From Prochlorococcus sp. MIT 0604 (GTDB lineage Bacteria > Cyanobacteriota > Cyanobacteriia > PCC-6307 > Cyanobiaceae), in contig NZ_CP007753.1 of NCBI RefSeq assembly GCF_000757845.1, positions 620,001 through 684,000 on the forward strand: 64,000 nt of DNA, in the 5' to 3' direction. A program made the position numbers and the translations under genes. This document shows, piece after piece, positions 15,141 to 22,708 of the stretch; the first letter of the stretch is position 1; every line of letters starts with the position of its first letter. The notes beneath the pieces were generated by a model, which was not told the DNA's origin, did not search any database, and was given only the letters and a program-made list of their open reading frames with translations.

Positions 15141-15776
15141 TTGACGTTATTTACACGTCTACAACTAGCTTCTCGGCAACTAGAAAACTTATCACACGCT
15201 ATGAAGACTAATCGTAATGGTCAGTCAAAAGTTTTAACAACTGCTGAACTTGACCTATTAATCGAAGAACTTCCTGGAGGAGTTCATACAGTCCTGGCTA
15301 ATGTTTGTCGCCGAACAGGTTGCAGAATTTCAGAAGCCAGGCAACTCAAATGGGAAAACATTTTTCCAACTGGAATAACTTTTCCAAAACAAATTGTGAA
15401 AAATAAATTGGAAGCTCGAACTGTTCCAATCTTCCCAAGTTTGTATGACCTTCTTCTCAAATGGAAACATCAAACCGAACTTATAAAGGGCCAACCAGTT
15501 AGTCCAAGTGATTGGGTATTTGTTGGACGTTTTGGCGATAAACCAATAACTCGCCAGGCACACGGAAAACAACTACAGAACACTATTGAAAGGATTGGTT
15601 TTAAGGGCGTCAGTAGCCACAGTTACAGGCGTTCGGCACTCTCAAGTGCAAGCTCAAAAGGATTGCCATTAAAGGCGATTCAGACCCTAAGTGGTCATAA
15701 AAGTTTAGCGGTTTTATCTCGATATTTAGAGGTTTCCGAGGAGGAACGAAAGAACGTAGTTCAAGCCTTTGCTTAG
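15141..15776 (+). CDS. Second tyrosine recombinase (short, XerC-like)
   Basis: 211 residues from a TTG start; no closer ATG gives the full domain (ATG 15124 is out of frame and stops after six codons). All catalytic elements are present: Arg in RRTGCRISEARQL (about 61), HSYRR (about 160), SGHKS (about 186) and Tyr in SRYLEV (about 194). It has only a short N-terminal core-binding part. A compact recombinase of this kind could excise or resolve the element or serve a nearby second core site (19765). Confidence 0.82.
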   Translation: MTLFTRLQLASRQLENLSHAMKTNRNGQSKVLTTAELDLLIEELPGGVHTVLANVCRRTGCRISEARQLKWENIFPTGITFPKQIVKNKLEARTVPIFPSLYDLLLKWKHQTELIKGQPVSPSDWVFVGRFGDKPITRQAHGKQLQNTIERIGFKGVSSHSYRRSALSSASSKGLPLKAIQTLSGHKSLAVLSRYLEVSEEERKNVVQAFA

Positions 15777-15779
15777 ATG

Positions 15780-15992
15780 CTATGAATGGGCGACTTTTCC
15801 TTGAATGGGCGGTTTTTCTATCTCTAGGACTAAATCCCATTGAGTTAACTTATCAACTACTGGTAATTCATCATCAGGTTTATTGTGGTCAATTACGATC
15901 ATTCTTAAATCGGGAGGTGCAACAACCATTTCTATTCCGTTCAGCCTATGTACCTGGGTTAAATATTCCCTGTAATACTTGCTGTTACTCAT
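15780..15992 (-). CDS. Hypothetical protein, end of replication operon
   Basis: 70 residues: MSNSKYYREYLTQVHRLNGI, then MVVAPPDLRMIVIDHNKPDDE and a short acidic end. It follows the helicase gene on the same strand by 63 bases and converges with the recombinase gene. No motif recognised. Confidence 0.45.
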   Translation of the reverse strand: MSNSKYYREYLTQVHRLNGIEMVVAPPDLRMIVIDHNKPDDELPVVDKLTQWDLVLEIEKPPIQGKVAHS

Positions 15993-16054
15993 AACAATAG
16001 TAATTTTTTTCCTATGAATATTTTAAGCCGTCTAAATACGAAAAAATACGCTTT

Positions 16055-17557
16055 TTATAATGAGTTCCAATACTCGTCTAAATCTCGTTGAGCCTTCGTT
16101 TGTTCTTCTTGTGACATTTTAAGTTTGGGGTGTTGGGACGTTTTTTTGTAGCCCACCACTACGTTTGAGAAGGTTTTCTTCGGTGTCACATTGTCCCCGC
16201 CAGTTTCCCAGCGAATGGCCTTGTGCTTAACACTCTCTCTTTGATTACTTTCCTTATTTTTGGTTGTGACATTGGGACAGTTTCCGCTATCGCTGTCTAT
16301 CGCTGGGGAGTCGGCTGTCACATCATCATCATCTGACTCTGGGACACCTGGGACTTTCCCTTGTGTCTCTTTTTTATGCCAGTACCTACCTCTAGTTTTA
16401 TTTATTCTCATTTGTCTTTTTTCGTAGCCCAAAGAAGTTAGGACTTTTCCAACCTGAACAGCATCTAATTGTTTTGGGTTTTCGTATGGGGTTATTAATT
16501 GAGTTCCTAAGAATACTTGTCTTGTTGTGAAATAGTCGGGTGCAGACTCTAAATAGTCCAGGACAATATCCTGGAATATATTTTCCTTTTCATAATTGGT
16601 ACTCCTTACTTCACTTAACTGACTTTCTTCCTTATCAAGTATTGGTTCATAACCTTCTCTATAGGCAAGAACAGCACTAAGCCAAATTGCGTCTCTATCG
16701 CTTTTAACTTGTTCAATATTTATAGGTTCAGTTACATGAACAAAATTAAATCGTCTATGCCCTGTTTCGTCATTCAAAAGTTCGGTGCTATTGGCAGTAC
16801 CAACTAAACAAGAAGGTCTAGCACCTTTGATTAAAGAACGACCATAAGGAGGTCTAAAAGTATCGTAAGAACTTGTAAGTAATGCTTTAACTTTAAAAGA
16901 TTCGTTTTTCGAGGTTAGGTTTTCTAGTTCTGCTATTTCGTAGCACCAAGAACTTTGGATAATTAATAACCGATCTTTTGGGTCACTTGTGGGGGTGTCG
17001 CTGAACCAATCAGCCTTAGGCATTAACGCACTAAAAAATGAACTTTTTCCGATTCCTTGATCTCCTTGTAGGACAAGCATAGTGTCATGTTTGCAACCTC
17101 TATGGAAAGCCCTTCTTACCTGACCAACTAACCAATTCTTGACCATCTTATTGCTTAGTTTGTCTTCGTATTTGATGTTTAAATAGTCGCTGGCGATATT
17201 ATCAACGTCCGCTTCGTATAGCTTTAATTCCTTCTTTTGTTGTTCCAGGCTTAGTAAATATTCTTTTACTGGGTCATAACTATTCTTTTGAGAAGCATAA
17301 ATTATTGCGTCTATTGCCGCTTGTTTTCCAACTTTCCAACCACACTCGCCCAGCTTTACATATAAATAAGTTATTTCTGTCTCGGCCAATTCAACTCCGT
17401 CTAGTTCTGGTTTAAGAGTCAGTAAATTAAACCTTAATCTCTCTTTCAGTTGTTCTTTTAATAGAAGACTTAACCTCCCAGGGTCTAGTTCTTGCGATCT
17501 AGTTATTCCGTTTCTTTCATTCCAACCTTCTGGTAGTCCTTTAACTAAATTAACCAC
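16055..17557 (-). CDS. VapE-type (virulence-associated E) replication helicase
   Basis: 500 residues. Walker A is GDQGIGKSS at about 165-173. A Walker B-like CYEIAELENL follows at about 205-214. Then come RPSCLVGTANSTELLNDETGHRRF, a sensor/arginine-finger block, and RDAIWLSAVLAYREG, all characteristic of VapE/VirE ATPases found in phage satellites and prophages as SF3-like helicases. The C-terminal 90 residues are acidic and low-complexity. Its start overlaps the primase stop by 8 bases, so the two make a replication unit. Confidence 0.85.
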   Translation of the reverse strand: MVNLVKGLPEGWNERNGITRSQELDPGRLSLLLKEQLKERLRFNLLTLKPELDGVELAETEITYLYVKLGECGWKVGKQAAIDAIIYASQKNSYDPVKEYLLSLEQQKKELKLYEADVDNIASDYLNIKYEDKLSNKMVKNWLVGQVRRAFHRGCKHDTMLVLQGDQGIGKSSFFSALMPKADWFSDTPTSDPKDRLLIIQSSWCYEIAELENLTSKNESFKVKALLTSSYDTFRPPYGRSLIKGARPSCLVGTANSTELLNDETGHRRFNFVHVTEPINIEQVKSDRDAIWLSAVLAYREGYEPILDKEESQLSEVRSTNYEKENIFQDIVLDYLESAPDYFTTRQVFLGTQLITPYENPKQLDAVQVGKVLTSLGYEKRQMRINKTRGRYWHKKETQGKVPGVPESDDDDVTADSPAIDSDSGNCPNVTTKNKESNQRESVKHKAIRWETGGDNVTPKKTFSNVVVGYKKTSQHPKLKMSQEEQTKAQRDLDEYWNSL

Positions 17558-18479
17558 TAATCTGTAACCTCCGATTAAGCAATTCGAGTGAGCTAGGTTT
17601 ATGTCTTGCGAAATATGAAAATCTTCCGAATGATTTATCTTCAGTCCGTGAATATGCCCAGGTATTAAATAAAACTTCCCCTTTCTTCAGATCAAGAGGT
17701 GGTCTATAGGTAATTCCGTGAAAACAACTTATTGTGTTTAAATCGTCCGTAATTGTGCAGACAGGTCTTTCGACTCTTCCGCAAATCGGACACTCAGCTA
17801 ACCTAGTCCAACCACTTTTGTTCTTAGTAACTATGCCAGGTGTAGGAAGTTTTTCGTTTACGTATTGCTTCCACAATTTAAGAACTTTATTCCACTCTCG
17901 AACGCTTGGAGGTCTAATAAAACTAGGACTCTCGTTGTCGTTCCAGTAATACCTACCGCCACTCGAATAGTGCGAGCCAGACACAATAACTTGTCTTCCA
18001 AGTGTATTGCCAAAGAACTCGATAGCTTCTCTGCGGTTAGGTTCTTCTAGGGTATAAATTGGAAAACTAATTTCCTTTTTACCTTTGGCATTTGGTGTAA
18101 TAGCACTTAGTTGTGCTTTGGTGGGACAGAATATTCTTTTAAAATATCCTTCGCAACCAGTTCTTCTAATAGTCCAAGTAGGTTCTCCCCAACCAAGAAG
18201 TCTATTTAATCCTTTACTAGCTGAGTCGCCGTCTATGTCTTCAACAAATAAGTTGTCGCACCTAACGCCAACAGATATAGCAGACCTGTAGTTCCAAAGT
18301 TGATCTACAGTAAACCCTTTGAGTTCTGGTTTATTCCAACCACTCAATAAACCACCTCTAGGATTAACAGGTGCTTTTTTCTTTTTAATTAAAGAAGTTG
18401 GGTGGTCTGCACCTACAGGTAGCAAGACAAAATCTTCTTCTAGTTGTTTTAGAGAATCTAAGTCTTTGGGAAGTAGCAC
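17550..18479 (-). CDS. Prim-Pol type primase
   Basis: 309 residues, GTG start directly abutting the previous stop (TAAGTG). LFVEDIDGDSA (D81 and D83) matches the DxD metal site of bifunctional primase-polymerases. VIVSGSHYSSGGRYYW (H170) matches the conserved SxH block. The C-terminal part has a Zn site with C230, C233, C241 and C252. With the VapE-type helicase downstream it forms a self-contained replication module. Confidence 0.75.
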   Translation of the reverse strand: MLLPKDLDSLKQLEEDFVLLPVGADHPTSLIKKKKAPVNPRGGLLSGWNKPELKGFTVDQLWNYRSAISVGVRCDNLFVEDIDGDSASKGLNRLLGWGEPTWTIRRTGCEGYFKRIFCPTKAQLSAITPNAKGKKEISFPIYTLEEPNRREAIEFFGNTLGRQVIVSGSHYSSGGRYYWNDNESPSFIRPPSVREWNKVLKLWKQYVNEKLPTPGIVTKNKSGWTRLAECPICGRVERPVCTITDDLNTISCFHGITYRPPLDLKKGEVLFNTWAYSRTEDKSFGRFSYFARHKPSSLELLNRRLQISG

Positions 18480-18629
18480 TTAAACGTCCCTCCCCTTACT
18501 GCTAGGACTACTTGTATCTTTTTCGGAACTTTCTAGGCTTGATTCAAGAATAAATTTCTTAGCTGATTCAATACTTGTAAATACAAAATCATCTACTAGA
18601 AAAACGACTTTAATTTGCTTATTTCTCAT
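18480..18629 (-). CDS. 49-residue protein in replication operon
   Basis: ATG at 18629 overlaps the preceding stop (ATGA) and its TAA directly abuts the primase GTG. Product starts MRNKQIKVVFLVDDFVFTSI and ends in a Ser-rich tail. Too short for family assignment; accepted because it fits without gaps between two coupled genes. Confidence 0.55.
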   Translation of the reverse strand: MRNKQIKVVFLVDDFVFTSIESAKKFILESSLESSEKDTSSPSSKGRDV

Positions 18630-19102
18630 TCTTCCAACCTCCTTACTTTCTCGTTACACCTTTCCTTAATTCTTTTATCTAACTTTTCGTCTGCTACATC
18701 TATAAATTCAATTAAATTATGATCTAACTTTTCTATATATACAGAGTCAATATCTATATCCCATAACTCCCCCATTTCTACATAACAAATAGACCACTCA
18801 TATAGCTTTTCGGCATTGTCAAAAAGTACATGAGTTGAGAAATCAACGAATAATCCTTTTTCTCCATAGCAAGCCAATTCATCATTTAGCCAAGCCTTAG
18901 GGTTAATTGTTATAGAACCTTGAGCAGTATTGGGGAACGCAAACTCCTCGTCACGAACTACACAATATTTGTTAATTTCTCCCCACTCGTTGTCTTCTTC
19001 TTCAAAATCGTTTGCCCTGGTATATCCCAACTCATTTAATTTAAGAATAAGTTGGTCAACAGTTTTAATATCTCGAAGAAGGGTTAATTGATTATTTTTC
19101 AT
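18626..19102 (-). CDS. Hypothetical acidic protein in replication operon
   Basis: 158 residues from ATG 19102, preceded by GGAAAGGCGG, a good ribosome-binding site; a start at 19123 is possible but overlaps more. Strongly acidic middle (DFEEEDNEWGEINKY). No family recognised. Overlaps the HTH gene by 11 bases and the 49-residue gene by 4. Confidence 0.6.
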   Translation of the reverse strand: MKNNQLTLLRDIKTVDQLILKLNELGYTRANDFEEEDNEWGEINKYCVVRDEEFAFPNTAQGSITINPKAWLNDELACYGEKGLFVDFSTHVLFDNAEKLYEWSICYVEMGELWDIDIDSVYIEKLDHNLIEFIDVADEKLDKRIKERCNEKVRRLEE

Positions 19103-19382
19103 AACCGCCTTTCCTAGATTCAAAATCTGCTATGGCTCTAACATTGTGATATTCGTATCTGTTTCCGTTAAATCTGTAGCTATCTACTTTAAATATTCCT
19201 TGTTCTCTGTATCTTGCGATTTGCCTATAAGTAACCCCGATTAATTGGGCTACCTCGGAGGGCCTTAACCAGACTTTGTTTCTGGTTGGAGTAAGTTCAA
19301 TAAGTTGTTTTACCTGAGACGTTAGATTTTCGACTTCTGCAATTAACCTATCAATCCTTACTTCAGAATTAATTTGTGACAT
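19092..19382 (-). CDS. MerR/excisionase-like HTH regulator of the satellite
   Basis: 96 residues from ATG 19382 (the frame runs open to 19412, into a terminator hairpin, so the inner start is chosen). NKVWLRPSEVAQLIGVTYRQIARYREQGIF is a winged HTH of the excisionase/MerR class; the wing reads FNGNRYEYHNVRAI. First gene of the replication operon, directly behind a hairpin-T tract, so its expression may be controlled by attenuation. Candidate excisionase, repressor or replication initiator. Confidence 0.7.
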   Translation of the reverse strand: MSQINSEVRIDRLIAEVENLTSQVKQLIELTPTRNKVWLRPSEVAQLIGVTYRQIARYREQGIFKVDSYRFNGNRYEYHNVRAIADFESRKGGYEK

Positions 19383-19421
19383 TAAAAAAGACAATAAGGG
19401 TGTGAAATACACCGCTTATTG
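19383..19421 (-). terminator. Intrinsic terminator or attenuator before the replication operon
   Basis: On the minus strand CAATAAG-C-GGTGT, loop ATTTC, ACACC-CTTATTG, then TCTTTTTT: a 12-bp stem with one bulge followed by a U-tract. It stands between the GC-rich noncoding region and the HTH gene. It would either end a noncoding RNA or attenuate readthrough into the replication genes. Confidence 0.75.
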
Positions 19422-19690
19422 CCCTGAGAAATATCTCTTTACGGACTCTTAGAAAGCACAGGTGAAGGCTGATTAATACCCTACAGCGTCGGGTCTTTTG
19501 GTCTAGATTCAGATTAAGCACGGCGGAGCCATTAACTCCATTTCACTTTGACCAGCACTTAAACGAGTTACTACCAATTAATTGAATTGATAGCCTGGGA
19601 CGTTAGCCTTATCCTGTAAGGTTGCAGTCCTCGCTGCCTACTCTGACACCATTTCTAAGCTGGCATTCAGCAGAACAAAAGAATTAAAAA
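19383..19690 (-). ncRNA. Candidate structured noncoding RNA of the satellite
   Basis: By hand count, 19501-19560 is 45%, 19561-19620 38% and 19621-19680 48% G+C, far above the surrounding DNA, yet no reasonable ORF exists. Local hairpins can be drawn (GCAG...CTGC near 19625; GACCC...GGGT near 19485). On the minus strand it ends exactly in the strong terminator at 19383-19421. The family is not recognised; it could be a regulatory or packaging RNA, or a leader of the replication operon. The 5' end is a guess. Confidence 0.4.
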
Positions 19691-19764
19691 TTCTCTTATT
19701 ACTTATATTGTTGTGGAAATTTCTTGGAAAGTCAACCACTTTTCTACACATATCATTAAGCAAT

Positions 19765-19785
19765 CGCTAGTCTTCAAGACTAGAG
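19765..19785. repeat. Extra copy of the tRNA anticodon core, made palindromic
   Basis: CGCTAGTCTTCAAGACTAGAG matches 11189-11209 of tRNA-Ser (anticodon stem-loop) with one mismatch. That change makes CTAGTCTT-C-AAGACTAG a perfect inverted repeat. It lies 20 bases from the arm repeats and about 90 bases from the right attachment copy. Likely a recombinase core-type site; it does not extend to the tRNA 5' end, so it is not a simple tRNA-half copy. Confidence 0.6.
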
Positions 19786-19804
19786 ACCATTAAAAAAAGT
19801 CCCT

Positions 19805-19824
19805 TTCGGAACTCATTCGGAACT
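19805..19824. repeat. TTCGGAACTCATTCGGAACT, right arm of satellite
   Basis: Exact copy of the 20-mer at 11385-11404 beside the integrase. Lies 50 bases inside the right attachment copy. The position at both ends supports an integrase arm site. Confidence 0.7.
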
Positions 19825-19874
19825 GTATGTCCACTTATACTCAAAACTGCTGTTATAACTTAAACCTTAGAAAC

Positions 19875-19914
19875 TTTTCAAGACTAGAGCCTTAAACCAC
19901 TCGACCACCCCTCC
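19875..19914. repeat. tRNA-Ser 5'-half copy 1 (right attachment site of satellite)
   Basis: 40 bp identical to 11195-11234: from the anticodon loop to the 5' end of tRNA-Ser(UGA). The rest of the tRNA is missing. Cross-over therefore lies at the anticodon loop or stem, and this is the former 5' half of the tRNA gene before insertion. A minus-strand extended -10 box (TGTTATAAT, TATAAT at 19946-19951) follows about 32 bases upstream of the half gene, as in the intact gene. Confidence 0.85.
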
Positions 19915-19945
19915 AGGCAAAAAATATTAAATTTTTAACTTTTTA

Positions 19946-19951
19946 ATTATA
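19946..19951 (-). promoter_or_regulatory. Fossil tRNA promoter (-10) behind copy 1
   Basis: Minus-strand TATAAT preceded by TGT (extended -10), about 32 bases before the 5' end of the half tRNA at 19914. Same spacing as for the intact tRNA. If active it makes a truncated RNA running into the satellite's right end. Confidence 0.45.
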
Positions 19952-20037
19952 ACAAAAGGTGGTTGATTTTTTCGGAAACAATTCGGTAACGCATGTCAAG
20001 TTAGATATCAAAGCCATTGCCATAACTAAGCATAAAT

Positions 20038-20081
20038 CTAGCTTTCAAGACTAGAGCCTTAAACCACTCGACCACTCCTCC
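20038..20081. repeat. tRNA-Ser 5'-half copy 2
   Basis: CTAG..TTTCAAGACTAG and onward to the 5' end, two mismatches over 44 bp compared with 11191-11234. Only about 120 bases separate it from copy 1, so whatever element once lay between is gone or was never more than a short remnant. A TATACT box (20108-20113, minus) lies about 27 bases beyond its 5' end. Confidence 0.8.
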
Positions 20082-20141
20082 AAGCATTAAGCCTAAAGAC
20101 TAGCAAAAGTATAAAATCAAAGGGGTTTCTCCCACCTAAAT

Positions 20142-20303
20142 CTAAAATATTGAATATATAAATGGTGCTACGACAGTACCTTGAGTGACTACTAAAACTG
20201 TTCCAATTATTAAAATTGTAAAAATTAAAGGCGCCAACCAATACTTCTTTCTGATTTTAAGGTAGCTCCAAATATCTGATATTAGTTCAAAAAATGCTTT
20301 CAT
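20142..20303 (-). CDS. DUF5989-type small membrane protein
   Basis: 53 residues from ATG 20303. MKAFFELISDIWSYLKIRKK, YWLAPLIFTILIIGTVLVV, then a short tail ending FIYSIF. The R/K-K-x-W-L-x-P membrane entry and the SPFIYxIF-like end match the DUF5989 proteins that regularly sit after SxtJ and carbamoyltransferase genes. Two bases downstream of the SxtJ-type gene. Confidence 0.65.
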   Translation of the reverse strand: MKAFFELISDIWSYLKIRKKYWLAPLIFTILIIGTVLVVTQGTVVAPFIYSIF

Positions 20304-20305
20304 AA

Positions 20306-20698
20306 TCAAAAGATCTTATCTAAGTCAATTCTATCGTCTTTTCTGATTTCACGATATGAATTAGATTTATTTAATCTTCTTTTTAGTGGATCATATCTTA
20401 GTAATTTCATGATTGCGGCAATAGGTTGCATGATAAAAATAAAAATAATTGATAAGATAATTCTGCTATTTATAGAACCTAATAGATTACCAAATTTAAT
20501 CCATAGATGATAGGGATACCTAAGTGTTTTCGGTGATATAAAAGATAATGTGCATAAAATAATACCTATAGCTAATGTCCAGTATCTAAATTCATGCTTA
20601 GTCAGGAAAGGAAAAATAAATCCAAATAACAATGGGAAAGTTATCCCAACAAGTAATCCAAAGTCTCTAAATTTTTTAACGGAGCTTATAGGAGTCAT
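20306..20698 (-). CDS. SxtJ-type membrane protein
   Basis: 130 residues with three to four membrane helices. Motifs are FRDFGLLVGITFPLLFG and a central LRYPYHLWIKFGNLLGSINSRIILSIIFI, both typical of SxtJ-family proteins encoded beside NodU/CmcH-type carbamoyltransferases. Two bases separate it from the carbamoyltransferase stop. Function unknown; co-occurrence suggests it helps the carbamoyl transfer at the membrane. Confidence 0.7.
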   Translation of the reverse strand: MTPISSVKKFRDFGLLVGITFPLLFGFIFPFLTKHEFRYWTLAIGIILCTLSFISPKTLRYPYHLWIKFGNLLGSINSRIILSIIFIFIMQPIAAIMKLLRYDPLKRRLNKSNSYREIRKDDRIDLDKIF

Positions 20699-20700
20699 AA

Positions 20701-22620
20701 TTAATCTAATTCAAACTGTTGTTGCCAGTTTTCATCTGTTTTTGAATAATTTTGTTCTGACTTTAATAGAATTTGATTTTCAAGAACCAGAACATCCATC
20801 TCAGTTCTCATAAAACAACGATATGCATCTTGAGGAGTACATACAATAGGCTCTCCTCTTACATTAAATGATGTATTTATAATGGTAGGACAATTAGTTT
20901 TACTCTTAAATACTTTTATTAAATTATAATAACGAGGGTTTGTATCGCCTGAAACAGTTTGTATTCGCGCTGAATAATCGACATGAGTAATTGCAGGAAT
21001 CTTTGATCTTAAAATGTTTAGTTTATTAATCCCTTTCAAAGAACTCTCTTCATTTTTTATCTTAATACATAAGTTTTTTTTCACGGGTGCGACAAATAGC
21101 ATATAGGGACTTTTGGTATACAACTCGAATTGAGTTGACAAATCCTCTTCAAGAATAGAAGGTGCAAATGGTCTAAAACTTTCTCTATATTTAATCTTTA
21201 AATTCATGACACTCTGCATGTTTTGGTTACGTGGATCTCCAATAATTGATCTCCCACCCAAAGCTCTTGGCCCAAATTCCATGGCTCCATTAAACCAGCC
21301 AATCACCTTCCCATCAATAATTAAATCACTAACTTCGTTGTATAAGTCCTTATCATCCATTGTTTTAAATGGAGCTTTTATGTGAGTAAGATATTTAATA
21401 ATGTCTTTATTTGAAAATCTTGGACCAAGATAGGAACCTTTCATTGAATCATTTTCATTTATATTACGCTGACCATTAAAATAATTATAAAAAGCATAAA
21501 GCGGTCCTCCAATAGCAGAACCTGAATCACCACTCGCTGGTTGAACCCAAATATTTTTGAATATATTTTCTTTTAATATTTTGCCATTTGCCACGCAATT
21601 TAATGCCACACCACCCGCCAGGCAAAGATTAGACATTCCTGTTTCTTTTTTTAAAGTCTTAGCTAATTTAATAACTATCTCTTCAGTTATTGTTTGAATT
21701 GATGCTGCCATATCCATATGAAATTGATTTATCTTTTCCTCTTTAGCTCTTGGCTTTTTATTAAAAAGTTTATTAAATTTACTACTTGTCATCCTTAATC
21801 CTCGATGATATTTGAAATAGGTCATGTTTAATCTGAAGGTTCCATCTTCTTTAATATCTATTAAATTATTTTTGATTATTTCTGTATACTTTGGTTCACC
21901 ATAGGGCGCTAGGCCCATCAATTTGTATTCACCAGAGTTTACCTTGAAACCACAAAAATATGTGAAAGCAGAATAAAGTAACCCTAATGAATGAGGAAAA
22001 TTTATCTCCCAAAGTAATTTGATATCTTTACCTCGCCCTATCCATGCTGAAGTAGTGGCCCATTCACCAACTGCATCCATACATAAAATAGCAGATTCTT
22101 TAAAAGGACTGGGATAAAAAGCTGAAGATGCATGAGATAAATGGTGTTCTGAAAAAAGTAATTTTGGTAGATATGGTTCCTCTTTTTTAACTAATTTTTG
22201 CTGAATTAACTTAAATTTATCTTTAAGTTGCGATTTTAGAAATAACTTATCTTTTGCCCAAACTTCCATTGCTGCAACAAAAGATTTTATACCTCTTGGG
22301 GATGTTGCTAAGTATGTTTCCAATAACCTTTCAAATGTCAATAATGGTTTTTCATAATAAACAATTGCCTCAAGGGATCTCATATCTATCTCATTAGATT
22401 TGAGACAATAATTTATAGCATTAACTGGGAAACTTGAATCGTGCTTTATGCGAGTAAATCTTTCTTCTTGAACTGCTGATATAATTTCTCCATCTTTTAT
22501 TAAAGCTGCAGCACTATCATGGAAATAACAAGAAATACCAAGAATATAAGAGGTCAAGGCGAGATATTTTTTATTTAGTATTTTTACACAATTTATAATA
22601 CAAAGCGATATCTTTATCAC
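20701..22620 (-). CDS. NodU/CmcH-family carbamoyltransferase
   Basis: 639 codons from ATG 22620, but homologues start near YILGISCYFHDSAAALIKDG, so a TTG at 22557 is also likely. It transfers a carbamoyl group from carbamoyl phosphate via carbamoyl-AMP to a hydroxyl, for example on a sugar. HHLSHASSAFYPSPF is the metal-binding region of the N-terminal Kae1-like domain. CLAGGVALNCVANGKIL and FGPRALGGRSIIGDPR, then ESFRPFAPSIL and FNVRGEPIVCTP, complete the family set. Head of a three-gene cluster with SxtJ and DUF5989. Confidence 0.9.
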   Translation of the reverse strand: MIKISLCIINCVKILNKKYLALTSYILGISCYFHDSAAALIKDGEIISAVQEERFTRIKHDSSFPVNAINYCLKSNEIDMRSLEAIVYYEKPLLTFERLLETYLATSPRGIKSFVAAMEVWAKDKLFLKSQLKDKFKLIQQKLVKKEEPYLPKLLFSEHHLSHASSAFYPSPFKESAILCMDAVGEWATTSAWIGRGKDIKLLWEINFPHSLGLLYSAFTYFCGFKVNSGEYKLMGLAPYGEPKYTEIIKNNLIDIKEDGTFRLNMTYFKYHRGLRMTSSKFNKLFNKKPRAKEEKINQFHMDMAASIQTITEEIVIKLAKTLKKETGMSNLCLAGGVALNCVANGKILKENIFKNIWVQPASGDSGSAIGGPLYAFYNYFNGQRNINENDSMKGSYLGPRFSNKDIIKYLTHIKAPFKTMDDKDLYNEVSDLIIDGKVIGWFNGAMEFGPRALGGRSIIGDPRNQNMQSVMNLKIKYRESFRPFAPSILEEDLSTQFELYTKSPYMLFVAPVKKNLCIKIKNEESSLKGINKLNILRSKIPAITHVDYSARIQTVSGDTNPRYYNLIKVFKSKTNCPTIINTSFNVRGEPIVCTPQDAYRCFMRTEMDVLVLENQILLKSEQNYSKTDENWQQQFELD

Positions 22621-22708
22621 TTTGTTTTATTTCTTAAAAAATGTTTAAATAACCCTCAAGGAACAATTATATTGTTTGATATTATCTAATTAATATTAGA
22701 TTATAGAT

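Larger units (their letters stand above)
11195..19914. mobile_element. Phage-satellite-like (tycheposon-type) element in tRNA-Ser
   Basis: Bounded by tRNA-Ser at the left and a 40-bp identical copy of the tRNA 5' half (from anticodon loop to 5' end) at 19875-19914. The 20-mer TTCGGAACTCATTCGGAACT lies inside both ends (11385 and 19805). Gene content: two tyrosine recombinases, HNH nuclease, terminase-small-like protein, Zn-ribbon protein, VapE-type helicase, Prim-Pol primase, HTH regulator. There are no capsid, tail or large-terminase genes. This is the content expected of a replicating satellite that borrows helper particles, like PICIs and Prochlorococcus tycheposons. Confidence 0.8.

Noticed and set aside
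19391-19412. Upstream start of the HTH gene at 19412
   Set aside because: The extra residues are encoded by the terminator hairpin itself. The ATG at 19382 is the sensible start.
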